From: Asanoa iriomotensis
Lineage (GTDB): Bacteria > Actinomycetota > Actinomycetes > Mycobacteriales > Micromonosporaceae
Reading direction: 5' to 3'
Length of the DNA stretch: 40,841 bases
NCBI RefSeq assembly: GCF_016862515.1
Contig: NZ_BONC01000070.1
Location: forward strand, 1 to 40,841
In this document: positions 8,250-15,897 of the stretch, piece after piece
Numbering within the stretch: the stretch's first letter is position 1
Layout: the number at the start of each line of letters is the position of its first letter
Position numbers and translations under genes: made by a program
The notes under the pieces: model-generated
What the model was told of the DNA's origin: nothing
Database searches by the model: none
Seen by the model: the letters and a program-made list of their open reading frames with translations, nothing else

Positions 8250-9331
8250 GACCGCCCCCGGTTGACGGTCTTGTAGGTGACCAGCGGGACGGTCTCGGCG
8301 ATCGGCGTGGCCAGCTTGTGCTCGGTGAGGTCGGCGACCACCTGCTCGATCCGCTTGTACGCGGTCGGCGCCTCCTCGAACAGCAGCTTGCGGTCGTCGC
8401 ACACGACAACGGAGCCGACCGGCGTGCGGCGCAGCTCTTCGACGGTGTGCTTCGCCTTGCCGCGGCGCAACGCGTCGGCCCGCGACATCTTGCGGCCCGC
8501 GCCGTGCGCCACCGACCAGTTGGCCTCGGGCCCGGCGTGCGCGGCGACCAGATAGGACGGTGTGCCGCGGGTGCCGGCGATCAGCACGTCCCGGTCGTCG
8601 CCCGGCGCGGCACCCTTGCGGTGCAGATAGCGCCCGTCCCGGATCTCGACGAGGTTGTGGCTGAGGTCGACGACGGGTTCGGCGTAGCGCGCACCCAGGG
8701 CACGCATCGTGCGCGCGGCGATCAGCCGCCGGTTGAGCGACCCCCACCGCACGGCCGCGTCGTGCCGGGCCAGGTAGCCGGCCGGATCGGCGGCGGGCCC
8801 GGCACCGTGGTGCTCGGTGTGTGAGCGCAGGATGCCCTCGCCGAGGCCGCGCGAGCCACTGTGGACGATGAGCACGAGGTCCTTGCCTGCGAGCCCGATC
8901 CGCTCGGCGTGCTCCGCGTCGAAGACCTTCTGGATCCGGGCGAGCTCGACGAAGTGGTTGCCCCGGCCGACGGTCCCGATGCTGTCCAGGTGGCCTTCGG
9001 GCACGTCGCGCCCGACGAGATCCCACGCGGGGTCGTCGTCGTCCGGAACCCGGTCGAGATCGGGGAACCGCCGGGCGAGCTGCTCGGGCACGGCCCGTTT
9101 GAGCGCGACCGGGAAGACGGCGATCCCACACCCGATGTCGGACCCGACGAGGTGGGGATAGAGCACCGACGACAGCATGGCGGCCCCGATCGGGGCGCCC
9201 TTGCCGGGGTGCAGATCAGGCATGCCCGCGACATGAACCATGCCGTCGAACGCGGCGACGTGCCGACACTGCTCGACAGCATCGGACTCGATCCAGCTGC
9301 GGGGTGACGCGAAAACAGTGACGGAAGACAA
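8246..9331 (-). CDS. rtcB: RtcB-family RNA ligase
   Basis: The 361-residue protein joins RNA 3'-phosphate or 2',3'-cyclic phosphate ends to 5'-OH ends using GTP and Mn. Family motifs in order are DLHPGKGAPIGAA, GSDIGCGIAVFP with metal-binding C68, GRGNHFVE, HSGSRGLG, and HGAGRKMSR with H276 as the probable guanylated histidine. It is shorter than the roughly 408-residue E. coli RtcB, as expected for the PrfH-linked subfamily. The start appears to be TTG at 9331, with GAGAGAG 5-8 bases upstream; no ATG or GTG precedes the first motif sensibly. It leads the rtcB-prfH-kinase operon. No RtcR-type regulator is nearby. Confidence 0.94.
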   Translation of the reverse strand: MSSVTVFASPRSWIESDAVEQCRHVAAFDGMVHVAGMPDLHPGKGAPIGAAMLSSVLYPHLVGSDIGCGIAVFPVALKRAVPEQLARRFPDLDRVPDDDDPAWDLVGRDVPEGHLDSIGTVGRGNHFVELARIQKVFDAEHAERIGLAGKDLVLIVHSGSRGLGEGILRSHTEHHGAGPAADPAGYLARHDAAVRWGSLNRRLIAARTMRALGARYAEPVVDLSHNLVEIRDGRYLHRKGAAPGDDRDVLIAGTRGTPSYLVAAHAGPEANWSVAHGAGRKMSRADALRRGKAKHTVEELRRTPVGSVVVCDDRKLLFEEAPTAYKRIEQVVADLTEHKLATPIAETVPLVTYKTVNRGRS

Positions 9332-9342
9332 CGACGCTCTCT

Positions 9343-9439
9343 CTTCGGCGAAGAAGCATGAACGGGCAGGAGGGCGCGCATCGGCGCCGCTGGATGAGGG
9401 TGCTGCCCGTCAGAACGTCATGAGCCAAGCTTCGGCGAA
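9343..9439. promoter_or_regulatory. paired CTTCGGCGAA repeats upstream of rtcB
   Basis: CTTCGGCGAA occurs at 9343-9352 and again at 9430-9439, both inside the 183-base region upstream of rtcB. The first copy is part of an interrupted palindrome CTTCGGCGAAG. They could be regulator sites for the rtcB operon. Chance repeats in GC-rich DNA are also possible. Confidence 0.3.
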
Positions 9440-9463
9440 CCACTTCACCTCGGCAACCCATTT

Positions 9464-9498
9464 CCCGGGCGGTCATCGCCGGCGGCGTACCGCCCGGG
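9464..9498 (-). terminator. probable terminator after the alpha-galactosidase
   Basis: Bases 9464-9473 pair perfectly with 9489-9498 (10 bp) around a 15-base loop, 17 bases beyond the minus-strand stop at 9515. No U-run follows on the minus strand, which is common for actinobacterial terminators. It insulates rtcB from the galactosidase gene. Confidence 0.55.
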
Positions 9499-9514
9499 TC
9501 AGGGTTTGCGCGTC

Positions 9515-11530
9515 TCAGCAGGAGGCGGTCAACGCCGCCCAGTTGGCGCGGTCGTTGTAGCCGCCGTCGCCGGCGTCACCGACCACCAGGTCGAGGACCC
9601 GGACACCGGTCAGGTCGACGTCCAGTTGACGCGTGTCGTCGCGGGTCAGGACGCCGCTGTCGAACAGGACCCGGTCGTCGCCGACCACCTGGAAGGTCGC
9701 GGTGGCGCCCTCGGGGCCGACGTTGCGGACCGCGTCGTCGAGGCCGACGACCGCGGCCAGCCGGGTGCAGGCGGCGCCGAGGTAGTAGCGGACCGTCGAC
9801 GGCGACGCGACGCCGATGCCGGTCGGGTAGACCTGGCCGAGCATGCTGATCGGCGACCAGCCGCCGACGCTGGCGTCGACGGTCGGGCTCATCCAGCCGC
9901 TGGTGGCGCTGATCCAGGTGTGGTGCGACAGGACGACCTCGCCGTCCGGAGGTGCGGGTGCGACCACCACGTCGGCCGTCGTCGGCTGGCTGATGCGGCC
10001 GTGGCCGACGACGTCGTACGCCGTGGTGGCGGTGAGTTTGCTCGTGCCCGGTTGCGCGTCGGCCGGCAGGGTGACCGCGAAGGCGAACGTGGTGTTGCTT
10101 CCCGGTGCCAGCAGCTTCGGCGCCCGGCTCCGGTCCTGGACCGTCCAGCCCTGCGGCCCGGTCAGCCGCACCGCCGGGGCGAGCACGGCCAGGGTGCCGT
10201 CGTTGCGCACCGCGACCTCGACGTCGACCGTTTCGCCGCCTGCGACGACCTTTTCCTCGAGCGTGGGGATGCTGGCGGTCACGTGCGGGATGCCGGGAAC
10301 GCCGTGGGCCTTGCTGATGCGGAACAGCGCCGCGCCGTGGGCGGGGACGGCCGCGCTGATGGTGCCGGCGGTCTCGGTGACCCGATCGGTCCAGGCGTTC
10401 TCGAGGGTGAACCGTCCGCCGGTGAGCCCGATCCGCGACGCCGTGGTGGTCAGGGTCTGCGGGGTGTCGCCGCGGTTCAGCAGCACGACCGCGCGGTCGC
10501 CGTCGGCCAGTCGCTTGACCCAGGTTTCCGTGGTGCCGGCAGGCCCGACTCGCACGGCCTGGACGCCGGCGGGGTCCTGGTTGATCGCCAGCACATCGTG
10601 GTCTTTGAGGATGTCGAGCGAGGTCTGGCTGAGGGTACGGAGGTCGCTGCCGATCACCAGCGGCGCGGCGGCCACGGACCAGAGCGTCATCTGCGTACGG
10701 AACTCCTCGTCGGTCATGCCGAGCTGCGGCCCGAGGTAGTCGGGGTCGTTGAAATGCCCGGGCCCGGCCACCTCGGGATGCCGCGCGTTGGCGTCGTAGT
10801 TGCGCAACACGTCCTTGAACTTGATGTCACCGAGGAACCCGACGTCGGTGTAGGTCCGCCAGGACTCGGCGATCGCGGGTGCGTAGGACCACGAGTAAGT
10901 GGACTGCTGCGTCTCGGGGTAGTTGCCCCAGTCGGGCGAGGTCACGGGGTTGCAGAGGTTGAAGAGCATGGGCCGGCCGCTGGCGTTGTCGCGCAGGGCC
11001 TGCGCGAACTCGGTGTAGACGGTCTTGGGATCGAGGTCGGCGGCGATCCCGCAGAGAAAGTCGACCTTGACGGCATCGAACTTCCAGGCGGCGAACTGGT
11101 CGGCGTCGCGCTGGTAGTAGCCGCCGCCGCTGCCGAGCCCGCATTTGCCGGGGATGTATGGGCCGGCGTCGGTGTAGATGCCAGCCTTCAGCCCCTTGCC
11201 GTGGATGTAGTCGACAAGCTCCGCCATGCCGTTCGGGAACTGTGCGGGGTTGGCGGTGAGGTCACCGGCCGCGCTGCGCGGGGTGGGCGCGGCCCAGTTG
11301 CCGTCGATCCAGACGTAGCGGTAGCCGGCGTCCCGCAGCCCACTGGTCACGAGAAAGTCGGCGGCGGCCTTGACCTCGGCCTCGGTCGGATCGCCACCGA
11401 GCCCGTAGTAGGTGTTCCAGCCCATGTAGGGGGTGGGCGCCAACGGCGCGGCGGCGGCTTGAGCGGCCGCGGGCACGGTCAGTTGACCGGCCGCGAGGGC
11501 CAGCAGGGCAGTGAGCACGACTCGATTCAC
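9515..11530 (-). CDS. secreted GH27 alpha-galactosidase with NEW3 and NPCBM-like domains
   Basis: The 671-residue protein has a Sec signal (cleavage near AAAQA, residues 20-27). A GH27 (beta/alpha)8 barrel starts with PTPYMGWNTYYGLGGDP. The probable nucleophile is D157 in DAVKVDFLCG, and the acid/base is D264 in HFNDPDYLG. A beta-sandwich follows the barrel around residues 320-400. A NEW3-like domain spans about 410-520, and a C-terminal NPCBM-type galactose-binding domain about 525-671. It should release terminal alpha-galactose from plant oligosaccharides or galactomannan outside the cell. The GTG at 11530 is chosen because AAGGA lies 7 bases upstream; a nearby ATG is out of frame. Beta-L-arabinopyranosidase activity is a known alternative in this family. 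Confidence 0.92.
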   Translation of the reverse strand: MNRVVLTALLALAAGQLTVPAAAQAAAAPLAPTPYMGWNTYYGLGGDPTEAEVKAAADFLVTSGLRDAGYRYVWIDGNWAAPTPRSAAGDLTANPAQFPNGMAELVDYIHGKGLKAGIYTDAGPYIPGKCGLGSGGGYYQRDADQFAAWKFDAVKVDFLCGIAADLDPKTVYTEFAQALRDNASGRPMLFNLCNPVTSPDWGNYPETQQSTYSWSYAPAIAESWRTYTDVGFLGDIKFKDVLRNYDANARHPEVAGPGHFNDPDYLGPQLGMTDEEFRTQMTLWSVAAAPLVIGSDLRTLSQTSLDILKDHDVLAINQDPAGVQAVRVGPAGTTETWVKRLADGDRAVVLLNRGDTPQTLTTTASRIGLTGGRFTLENAWTDRVTETAGTISAAVPAHGAALFRISKAHGVPGIPHVTASIPTLEEKVVAGGETVDVEVAVRNDGTLAVLAPAVRLTGPQGWTVQDRSRAPKLLAPGSNTTFAFAVTLPADAQPGTSKLTATTAYDVVGHGRISQPTTADVVVAPAPPDGEVVLSHHTWISATSGWMSPTVDASVGGWSPISMLGQVYPTGIGVASPSTVRYYLGAACTRLAAVVGLDDAVRNVGPEGATATFQVVGDDRVLFDSGVLTRDDTRQLDVDLTGVRVLDLVVGDAGDGGYNDRANWAALTASC

Positions 11531-11597
11531 ATCGGATTCCTTCGCTGCCGGGGACGGGTCAGGTGTCGACGATCGTGCATCTCATCACAGCCGGATG

Positions 11598-11626
11598 TCA
11601 ACATTAATTAGTAATTTATGAGTTGA
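11598..11626 (-). promoter_or_regulatory. AT-rich operator-like palindrome upstream of the galactosidase
   Basis: Bases 11602-11620 form a 19-base near-palindrome (CATTAATTA-G-TAATTTATG), with 8 of 9 half-site positions matching. It is flanked by TCAA at 11598-11601 and TTGA at 11623-11626. It sits 68 bases upstream of the GTG in sequence far more AT-rich than its surroundings. TTGACA on the minus strand adjoins it and may be a -35 box. A sugar-responsive repressor site is plausible, but the cognate regulator is not in the window. Confidence 0.5.
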
Positions 11627-11702
11627 ACACGTCCCGGAAGCAACGCGGCTCGCGCGCCTACCCACCTGACCCAACCGCCGTGCCGGTACACTGATCCACC
11701 GC

Positions 11703-11775
11703 GCCCTCGTAGCTCAGGGGATAGAGCATCGGTTTCCTAAACCGTGTGTCGCAGGTTCGAATCCTGCCGGGGGCA
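11703..11775 (+). tRNA. tRNA-Arg (anticodon CCT)
   Basis: The 73 bases fold into a full cloverleaf. The acceptor GCCCTCG pairs with CGGGGGC (one G-U). The D stem is GCTC/GAGC, and the anticodon loop TTCCTAA reads codon AGG. The T arm is GCAGG-TTCGAAT-CCTGC with discriminator A. The outermost anticodon-stem pair is U-U. CCA is not encoded. Its 3' half is duplicated at 14335-14367, and its end plus flank is partly duplicated at 16902-16985, which marks it as an integration target. Confidence 0.97.
11736..11768 (+). repeat. att-like direct repeat, copy 1 (inside tRNA-Arg)
   Basis: These 33 bases, from the anticodon to the end of the T stem, recur without mismatch at 14335-14367. Identity stops sharply on both sides. 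Exact tRNA 3'-half duplication in direct orientation is the known signature of site-specific integration by a tyrosine-recombinase element. Confidence 0.85.
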
Positions 11776-12271
11776 CAATTTCCTCCTCGCGAGCGAGCAG
11801 GCTGATTCTTCCCTGGGGCCCGAGCCCCAGACCCCACGCCGTTGGGTCCTCCGCCCACGCGCACTCGCGCGCAGTGAAGGTCGAGGCGTCGCACGCCGTC
11901 ACCGTCTCCCAGCCAGGCCACCCCAGGCGCAAGACCAGGAACCAACGCAACGGACATGTCCTTTGTGGTCGACCTGCGCACATTGGCGACGGACCTGGAC
12001 ATTGGCAATGGTCCAACATCGTCATTCCCCGTCGCCCTGAAGACGCGCCGGAGCATGCGAGCCGCTGAGAAGCACGCCAGCAACGCCACGAAGCTTCCCA
12101 AATCGACGAAGAGCAGGCCGCGAAGCTCGTGTTGGGAGAAATATGGGAGACGATCCCGACAGGCACCCGCTCCCTGAACAGCCAAGATAGCAAGCGACCG
12201 ACGCCGGAAGAGTGACCTGACCTTGTTCACACCGACGAAGCCACCGGCTAGATCGCAGTAGTGCTCAGGCC
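11776..12271. other. 496-base region without a convincing gene, downstream of the tRNA
   Basis: The first 70 bases hold the tRNA flank that is repeated near 16.9 kb, including the hairpin CTGGGGC/GCCCCAG at 11813-11830. The rest has several short open frames on both strands with weak codon bias. One plus-strand frame ending in TGA at about 12214-12216 reads DEEQAAKLVLGEIWETIPTG and then continues to the stop, which resembles the tail of a real protein, but it is closed upstream by a stop and has no clear start. It is probably decayed coding sequence. Confidence 0.5.
11812..11845 (+). repeat. tRNA-flank repeat, copy 1
   Basis: These 34 bases, from the CTGGGGC hairpin to GCCGTTGG, recur identically at 16952-16985. 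In both copies they follow GCCGGGGGCACAA (the tRNA 3' end) and CTCGCGAGCG at similar spacing. The shared order shows that a piece of chromosome starting in the tRNA 3' end has been copied. Confidence 0.85.
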
Positions 12272-12601
12272 GTGAGGTTCGCTGCTGCCCCGCCCAGCCG
12301 GTGGGTTGTCGAGTTGCACTCCGGCGAAATCATCGAGCTGGCGGCCGATGGTTACAGCCGAACCGACGGCGACCTCCTCTTCTCGATCCTGGTTGACGCC
12401 ACGGTCGCCGAGCAGGCTGACGTGCGAGTGATCGGACGGACGCCTACGGACCCGGAACGGGTGATCATCCTCGTGGCTCGAATCCCGGAACGGGCGGTTG
12501 CTGAGATCCACGGCGGGGAGCCTTGGCCGGCTGTACAGCAGCCAAGTGCAGCAGCCGACCTCGCCGAACCGGACCGTAGGCGTCTGGGCTATAGCGTCTG
12601 A
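12272..12601 (+). CDS. small hypothetical protein, 109 aa, inside the island
   Basis: I recognise no family. The protein is acidic and compact, with alternating beta-like stretches: RWVVELHSGEIIELAADGYS, then DLLFSILVDATVAEQADVRVI, then ERVIILVARIPERAVAEIHG, and a Pro/Ala-rich tail. It has no signal or membrane segment. GTG at 12272 is the first start in frame; a clear Shine-Dalgarno site is missing. The strand pattern and composition are coherent, so I take it as a real gene carried by the tRNA-linked element. A cargo gene or part of a former element module is possible. Confidence 0.6.
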   Translation: MRFAAAPPSRWVVELHSGEIIELAADGYSRTDGDLLFSILVDATVAEQADVRVIGRTPTDPERVIILVARIPERAVAEIHGGEPWPAVQQPSAAADLAEPDRRRLGYSV

Positions 12602-12717
12602 ACTCGTACAGGGCTCCATCGAGCCGATCCGCCGGAACTTGACAGAGAAGCGGTCGTCCCGGGACAACGACGAAGCCCTTAAGGCCTCGGGACAGCTCTC
12701 CCGGCCCCGGTGCGAGG

Positions 12718-13224
12718 TCAGCCGCGCGGGTCGAGTCTCGGTGCGGCGCTCGCGGCCTGCCCCGCGACGGCTGGTGGCTGGGGCATCCGGCGGAAGAACG
12801 GCCGAGCGGTGGGCTGGGCCAACAGGATCGAGGCCGCGGCCAGGACGATGAGCTGCACCGCGCCGACCGTGACTAGGAAGATCGGGTACCAGTCCGGGCG
12901 GGTGGCGTAGCTGTCGGGCCGGAGGACTGTCACCGTGACGGCGACGAGATTGAGCATCGCTCCGGCGGTCATCAGCCAGACGACGACGCGTGCGGCGTTC
13001 CTGCCCGCCGCGCAGAAATAGCCGAGTGCCGCGACCAGCACGCCGGTGACGAGCGCACCCGGCAGCAGGGTATCCGCGCCGCCGCCGGCGGCCGTCGGAT
13101 CAGCACGCAACAACAGTTGCAAGAGCGCGGACAGGGCCGGCAGGGCAGCGAGCACGTACAGCAGCAGGCTGGCAGCGGCCACCGGCCGCGGTCGATCGCT
13201 CAGTGATGTGTTCGTGGCCGACAT
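12718..13224 (-). CDS. four-helix integral membrane protein, 168 aa
   Basis: After a short polar N-terminus (MSATNTSLSDRPRP) come four hydrophobic segments at about residues 14-36, 52-74, 83-103 and 118-140. The cytoplasmic tail is Pro/Arg-rich and ends in APRLDPRG. Small actinobacterial four-helix proteins of this type are common and mostly uncharacterised. The ATG at 13224 has AGGAG 6 bases upstream and is preferred over the longer frame, whose N-terminus is Arg/Pro shadow. It is monocistronic, with a 211-base gap before the next minus-strand gene. Confidence 0.78.
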   Translation of the reverse strand: MSATNTSLSDRPRPVAAASLLLYVLAALPALSALLQLLLRADPTAAGGGADTLLPGALVTGVLVAALGYFCAAGRNAARVVVWLMTAGAMLNLVAVTVTVLRPDSYATRPDWYPIFLVTVGAVQLIVLAAASILLAQPTARPFFRRMPQPPAVAGQAASAAPRLDPRG

Positions 13225-13435
13225 GGGCACTCCTGCGGATCGCGTCCTGCGTGCTGAACGTGCTGATCGTAGTGAATGGCATGGCGACCCAATGGCCGGC
13301 AAGCTTGGATGAGGCAGCGAGAAGGCACCAAACCCTGCAGCAACGGGCGCCACCACGTGCCGCCGGGAGGTCGAGCGTGGGAGGACCACTCGGTCGAGAC
13401 CTGGTTGCTGGGGCTCATGCGGTCATTGCGGCAAG

Positions 13436-14026
13436 TCAGATGTTCTTGACCCACCACCAGCCGTCACCCAGGGCAGCCTTTGCCGTGAAATCGGTATCGG
13501 AAATGACGACCTGGCCGCGACGAGCGGACGGTGCGAAAGCATAACCGTATCCAATCCCGCTCGCGTACGACATCCACAGCACCACAGTTCGGCCACCATC
13601 AGGGGCCGGGAAGACAGTTACCCAGGTTGGCGTAAGACCTCCGTAACCTGCAGGGACCCACGCCTCACCGTTGGTCGAAATGCTGTCACTAAAGTGAGCG
13701 ACGTCGGCGAAATCGGCACGATGCACGTTAAAGTACGCGTATGGATAGCCGAGCCCGAGATCCGCGCGGATGATCCATGTGAAGCCGAGGACCACGATCA
13801 CTGCCGGAATCGCGGCTTGACGCCAACCGCCGCTCAGCAAAACACCGGCCAGCGTTGCCCAAGCCGCTGCCAACCACACGCCGACCCGGAGCACCAGCGC
13901 GAAAAGGAACAAGTCGCGGTCTAGCGGATACGTGAAGAATTCGACGGCGATGACAAGGAGCAGCCCCGAACAGACGAGCGCGTACGGCAATCGACGTGAA
14001 TGCCCGGCCTTACTGGGACTGGTCAA
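13436..14026 (-). CDS. membrane protein with C-terminal soluble domain, 196 aa
   Basis: Three hydrophobic segments (about residues 13-33, 38-64 and 71-87) precede a soluble domain rich in Gly, Tyr and Trp, with AWVPAGYGGLTPTWVTVFPA and GYGYAFAPSARRGQVVISDT. That domain ends at WWWVKNI and probably faces outward. No family is recognised. GC content and codon bias are lower than in flanking core genes, which fits acquisition with the island. The frame opens with TTG at 14026 and has only a weak AGAAG site upstream, so the true start is uncertain; no ATG lies in the N-terminal part. Confidence 0.68.
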   Translation of the reverse strand: MTSPSKAGHSRRLPYALVCSGLLLVIAVEFFTYPLDRDLFLFALVLRVGVWLAAAWATLAGVLLSGGWRQAAIPAVIVVLGFTWIIRADLGLGYPYAYFNVHRADFADVAHFSDSISTNGEAWVPAGYGGLTPTWVTVFPAPDGGRTVVLWMSYASGIGYGYAFAPSARRGQVVISDTDFTAKAALGDGWWWVKNI

Positions 14027-14334
14027 GTTCTTCTGCCGGTTTGCGAGCCTCGTGTCTCTGCGTCACGTCGCTAATGTAGCGATCTTGTGTGGCTCGCGAT
14101 ACCTATGTAGACAGACCCGGGCGCCCGCTCCAGTGGTTAACCACGGTTGCCCGTACGTCGCCGACCTGCGGCGCCGCGACCTCGGTGGAACTGCGGAGAC
14201 TCGACTCGACCGCCCGATAACCCAACGAGCGGCTGTAGTTCAAGATCCGGAAGATACCCGGAACGATCAAGGGCGCCGCCGCAACCGGCGGGGAAGTTTC
14301 TGCTGGTGCCGAGATGGCTTGGAGGCTGAGCGCC
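14027..14334. other. 308 bases without a recognisable gene at the island's right end
   Basis: No frame here has good codon bias or a start with a ribosome site. A GGTTAACC palindrome occurs near 14136. This segment ends exactly where the 33-base tRNA fragment begins, so it is probably the right arm of the former element, perhaps once holding integrase or attachment-arm sites. Confidence 0.45.
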
Positions 14335-14367
14335 CCTAAACCGTGTGTCGCAGGTTCGAATCCTGCC
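14335..14367 (+). repeat. att-like direct repeat, copy 2 (tRNA-Arg 3' fragment)
   Basis: The segment is identical to 11736-11768, from anticodon CCT through the T stem. The 5' half of a tRNA is absent, and the acceptor strand after CCTGCC is unrelated (CTCGACC instead of GGGGGCA). It is therefore a tRNA scar and not a functional gene, as expected for the far end of an element integrated in tRNA-Arg. Confidence 0.85.
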
Positions 14368-14714
14368 CTCGACCAGCACCGGCGCGACTCCATTGTTGAA
14401 CGTCCGCTGACCTGCGAGTTCGTAACGAGTTACGTGGCGGCTGGGGTGCGTTTGCTTCGCCCACACGGCGGATCGAACCTGCGCGCGTTCGGAACGCCCG
14501 ATCCAGAGCTCAGGGGCGAGACGACGCATCGACCGCGGGGGCTGGTGTACGCGCACGGGCGACGCCTACGGCCGCGATCGGGCAGGCGCCGTTGCCCGGT
14601 CGTTTGGAGTGGAGGACTCTCGATCTTTCGACGGTCGGGTTCGAGGCTTTCTGCCTCGCCGCAATGGATTGCGGCGGTGTGGCATCCTGCGTAGCCGTGC
14701 AAGGGGAACCGGCG
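14368..14714. other. 347 bases without a gene; three small inverted repeats
   Basis: CGTAAC-GA-GTTACG (14421-14434) is an interrupted palindrome. Two adjacent hairpins lie at 14642-14658 (CGAGGC/GCCTCG) and 14659-14674 (CCGCAA/TTGCGG, TGGA loop), just before the membrane-protein gene. These may form its leader or mark an old terminator. No coding potential is seen. Confidence 0.45.
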
Positions 14715-15686
14715 TTGACGGCAAGGGACGAAGCTGAAGCGAGCCTGAGCTGGCGCCGCTTCCCGGCGGGTCGGGCGCGCATCGTCGCGAACCGGTGGCT
14801 TGACCGCCGTCGCGCTCTTCTGTTTGTCGCCTGGTTCTGCCTTGTGCTGCTGCCGGCGTTGGCCGTGATCTCGTGGGCAGCACGGGTTGGCGGCGTCGCG
14901 GGGTTCCTTCTTCTTGCCGTCACCGTGGTGCTCGCGTTCTACGGCCCCGTGCTTCCGCTGGCGAACCTCGGCGGATGGCGCACAGCCATCAACTGGGCGA
15001 GCGCGGTCGACGGGCACACCCTGTTCACGAAGTACGGGCAGCGGAAGGCGATCGGTCAGGACCTGCACGCGGGCGTCATCGACGTCCTCGATCCGGGCTG
15101 GCGCCGCGGCCGAGCCCACGTCCTCGGGGTGCGTGCTGACCTGGCGGCGGGTGGCCCGCCGCTCGATCTCGTCGGCCTTGTCCTGCTGCCCCTGCTTCCC
15201 GTCGTGAAGGCGCGCCGGCGAGCGGCGCCCTGGCTGCTGCTGAGCAACCCTGCCACTGGTGAGCTCCGGGACGCGCGCGACCTGCGGGAACTGGCCGACG
15301 TGCTGTGCGCGTCGCCGATGGAGCGCGACCGGGTGGCCGGCCGGACGGTGCTGTCGTTGAGCTCGCAGGCCGCTTTGGCGGCCGCCGACACCACGGCGGC
15401 ACAGCCGGAGCCTGAAGAGCTGCCGCGAGGCGTCTGGCCCGCGCTCAAGTCGGTCGGACGGACGCTGCCGTTGCTGCTCGCAATCTTGGTCACGATCCTG
15501 GTCGGCGGTTCGATCGAGGCATGGCGGGAGACGGGAGCAGGCGACGCGGTGGCGAACGTGGCCGTCCACATACTCCTGCTCTCGGGCGTGACACTCGGGG
15601 CCGGGTGGCTGGTGTACTTCCTCTACCGGCTGGGCGGCCTGCTCGCGGAGACGGTTCGCGCCGCCGCACGGCGGCTGAGGCGCTGA
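14715..15686 (+). CDS. integral membrane protein, about 323 aa
   Basis: Two hydrophobic segments near residues 37-58 and 60-85 are followed by a soluble part (about 90-240) with GQRKAIGQDLHAGVIDVLDP and LLSNPATGELRDARDLRELAD. Two more segments come near residues 258-276 and 288-310, before a basic tail. No family is recognised. I prefer TTG at 14715, preceded by AAGGGGA at a 7-8 base distance, over upstream codons in the same frame that run through the two leader hairpins. A GTG at 14697 is an alternative. It lies just outside the island's right scar. Confidence 0.78.
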   Translation: MTARDEAEASLSWRRFPAGRARIVANRWLDRRRALLFVAWFCLVLLPALAVISWAARVGGVAGFLLLAVTVVLAFYGPVLPLANLGGWRTAINWASAVDGHTLFTKYGQRKAIGQDLHAGVIDVLDPGWRRGRAHVLGVRADLAAGGPPLDLVGLVLLPLLPVVKARRRAAPWLLLSNPATGELRDARDLRELADVLCASPMERDRVAGRTVLSLSSQAALAAADTTAAQPEPEELPRGVWPALKSVGRTLPLLLAILVTILVGGSIEAWRETGAGDAVANVAVHILLLSGVTLGAGWLVYFLYRLGGLLAETVRAAARRLRR

Positions 15687-15897
15687 GAGCGCGAGACCAT
15701 CTGCGAGCAGAGTCGGCTTCGGCGTAGGCGCACCGACGACGCGCCGAGTGGAGATCTTGGTCGTGCAGGCCCGCGCGGCGTACGTGATCTCCGAGATGTT
15801 GACCGTCCTCGCTTGCTGGACGCCGCTGGCGTCTGGGTCGGGGGTGAGGACGTGTGCCCGGGTGCGGGCACAACTGTCGCGGTGAACTGTTACGCGG

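Larger units (their letters stand above)
11736..14367. mobile_element. remnant of a tRNA-Arg-integrated element
   Basis: The 2.6-kb interval is bounded by the intact tRNA-Arg and the 33-base tRNA fragment at 14335-14367. It contains a small hypothetical gene (12272-12601), two small membrane-protein genes on the minus strand and over 700 bases of apparently non-coding DNA, with more AT and less codon bias than its neighbours. No integrase, excisionase or replication gene is visible, so it would not be mobile alone. The boundary repeats are direct observation; the element interpretation is inference. Confidence 0.55.

Noticed and set aside
11956-12177. 73-codon plus-strand frame in the island
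   Set aside because: It has a basic/Ser-rich composition without structure, no ribosome site, and overlaps other weak frames.
11658-12230. Minus-strand open frame over the tRNA and its flank
   Set aside because: Its C-terminal part is simply the tRNA read backwards (RIRTCDTRF), a known spurious translation. The rest has poor codon bias.
14305-14376. Possible second tRNA around the duplicated T arm
   Set aside because: An acceptor-like GCTGGT/ACCAGC pairing exists, but four extra bases separate the T stem from it. The anticodon stem does not pair well and the loop lacks U33. It is a tRNA scar.
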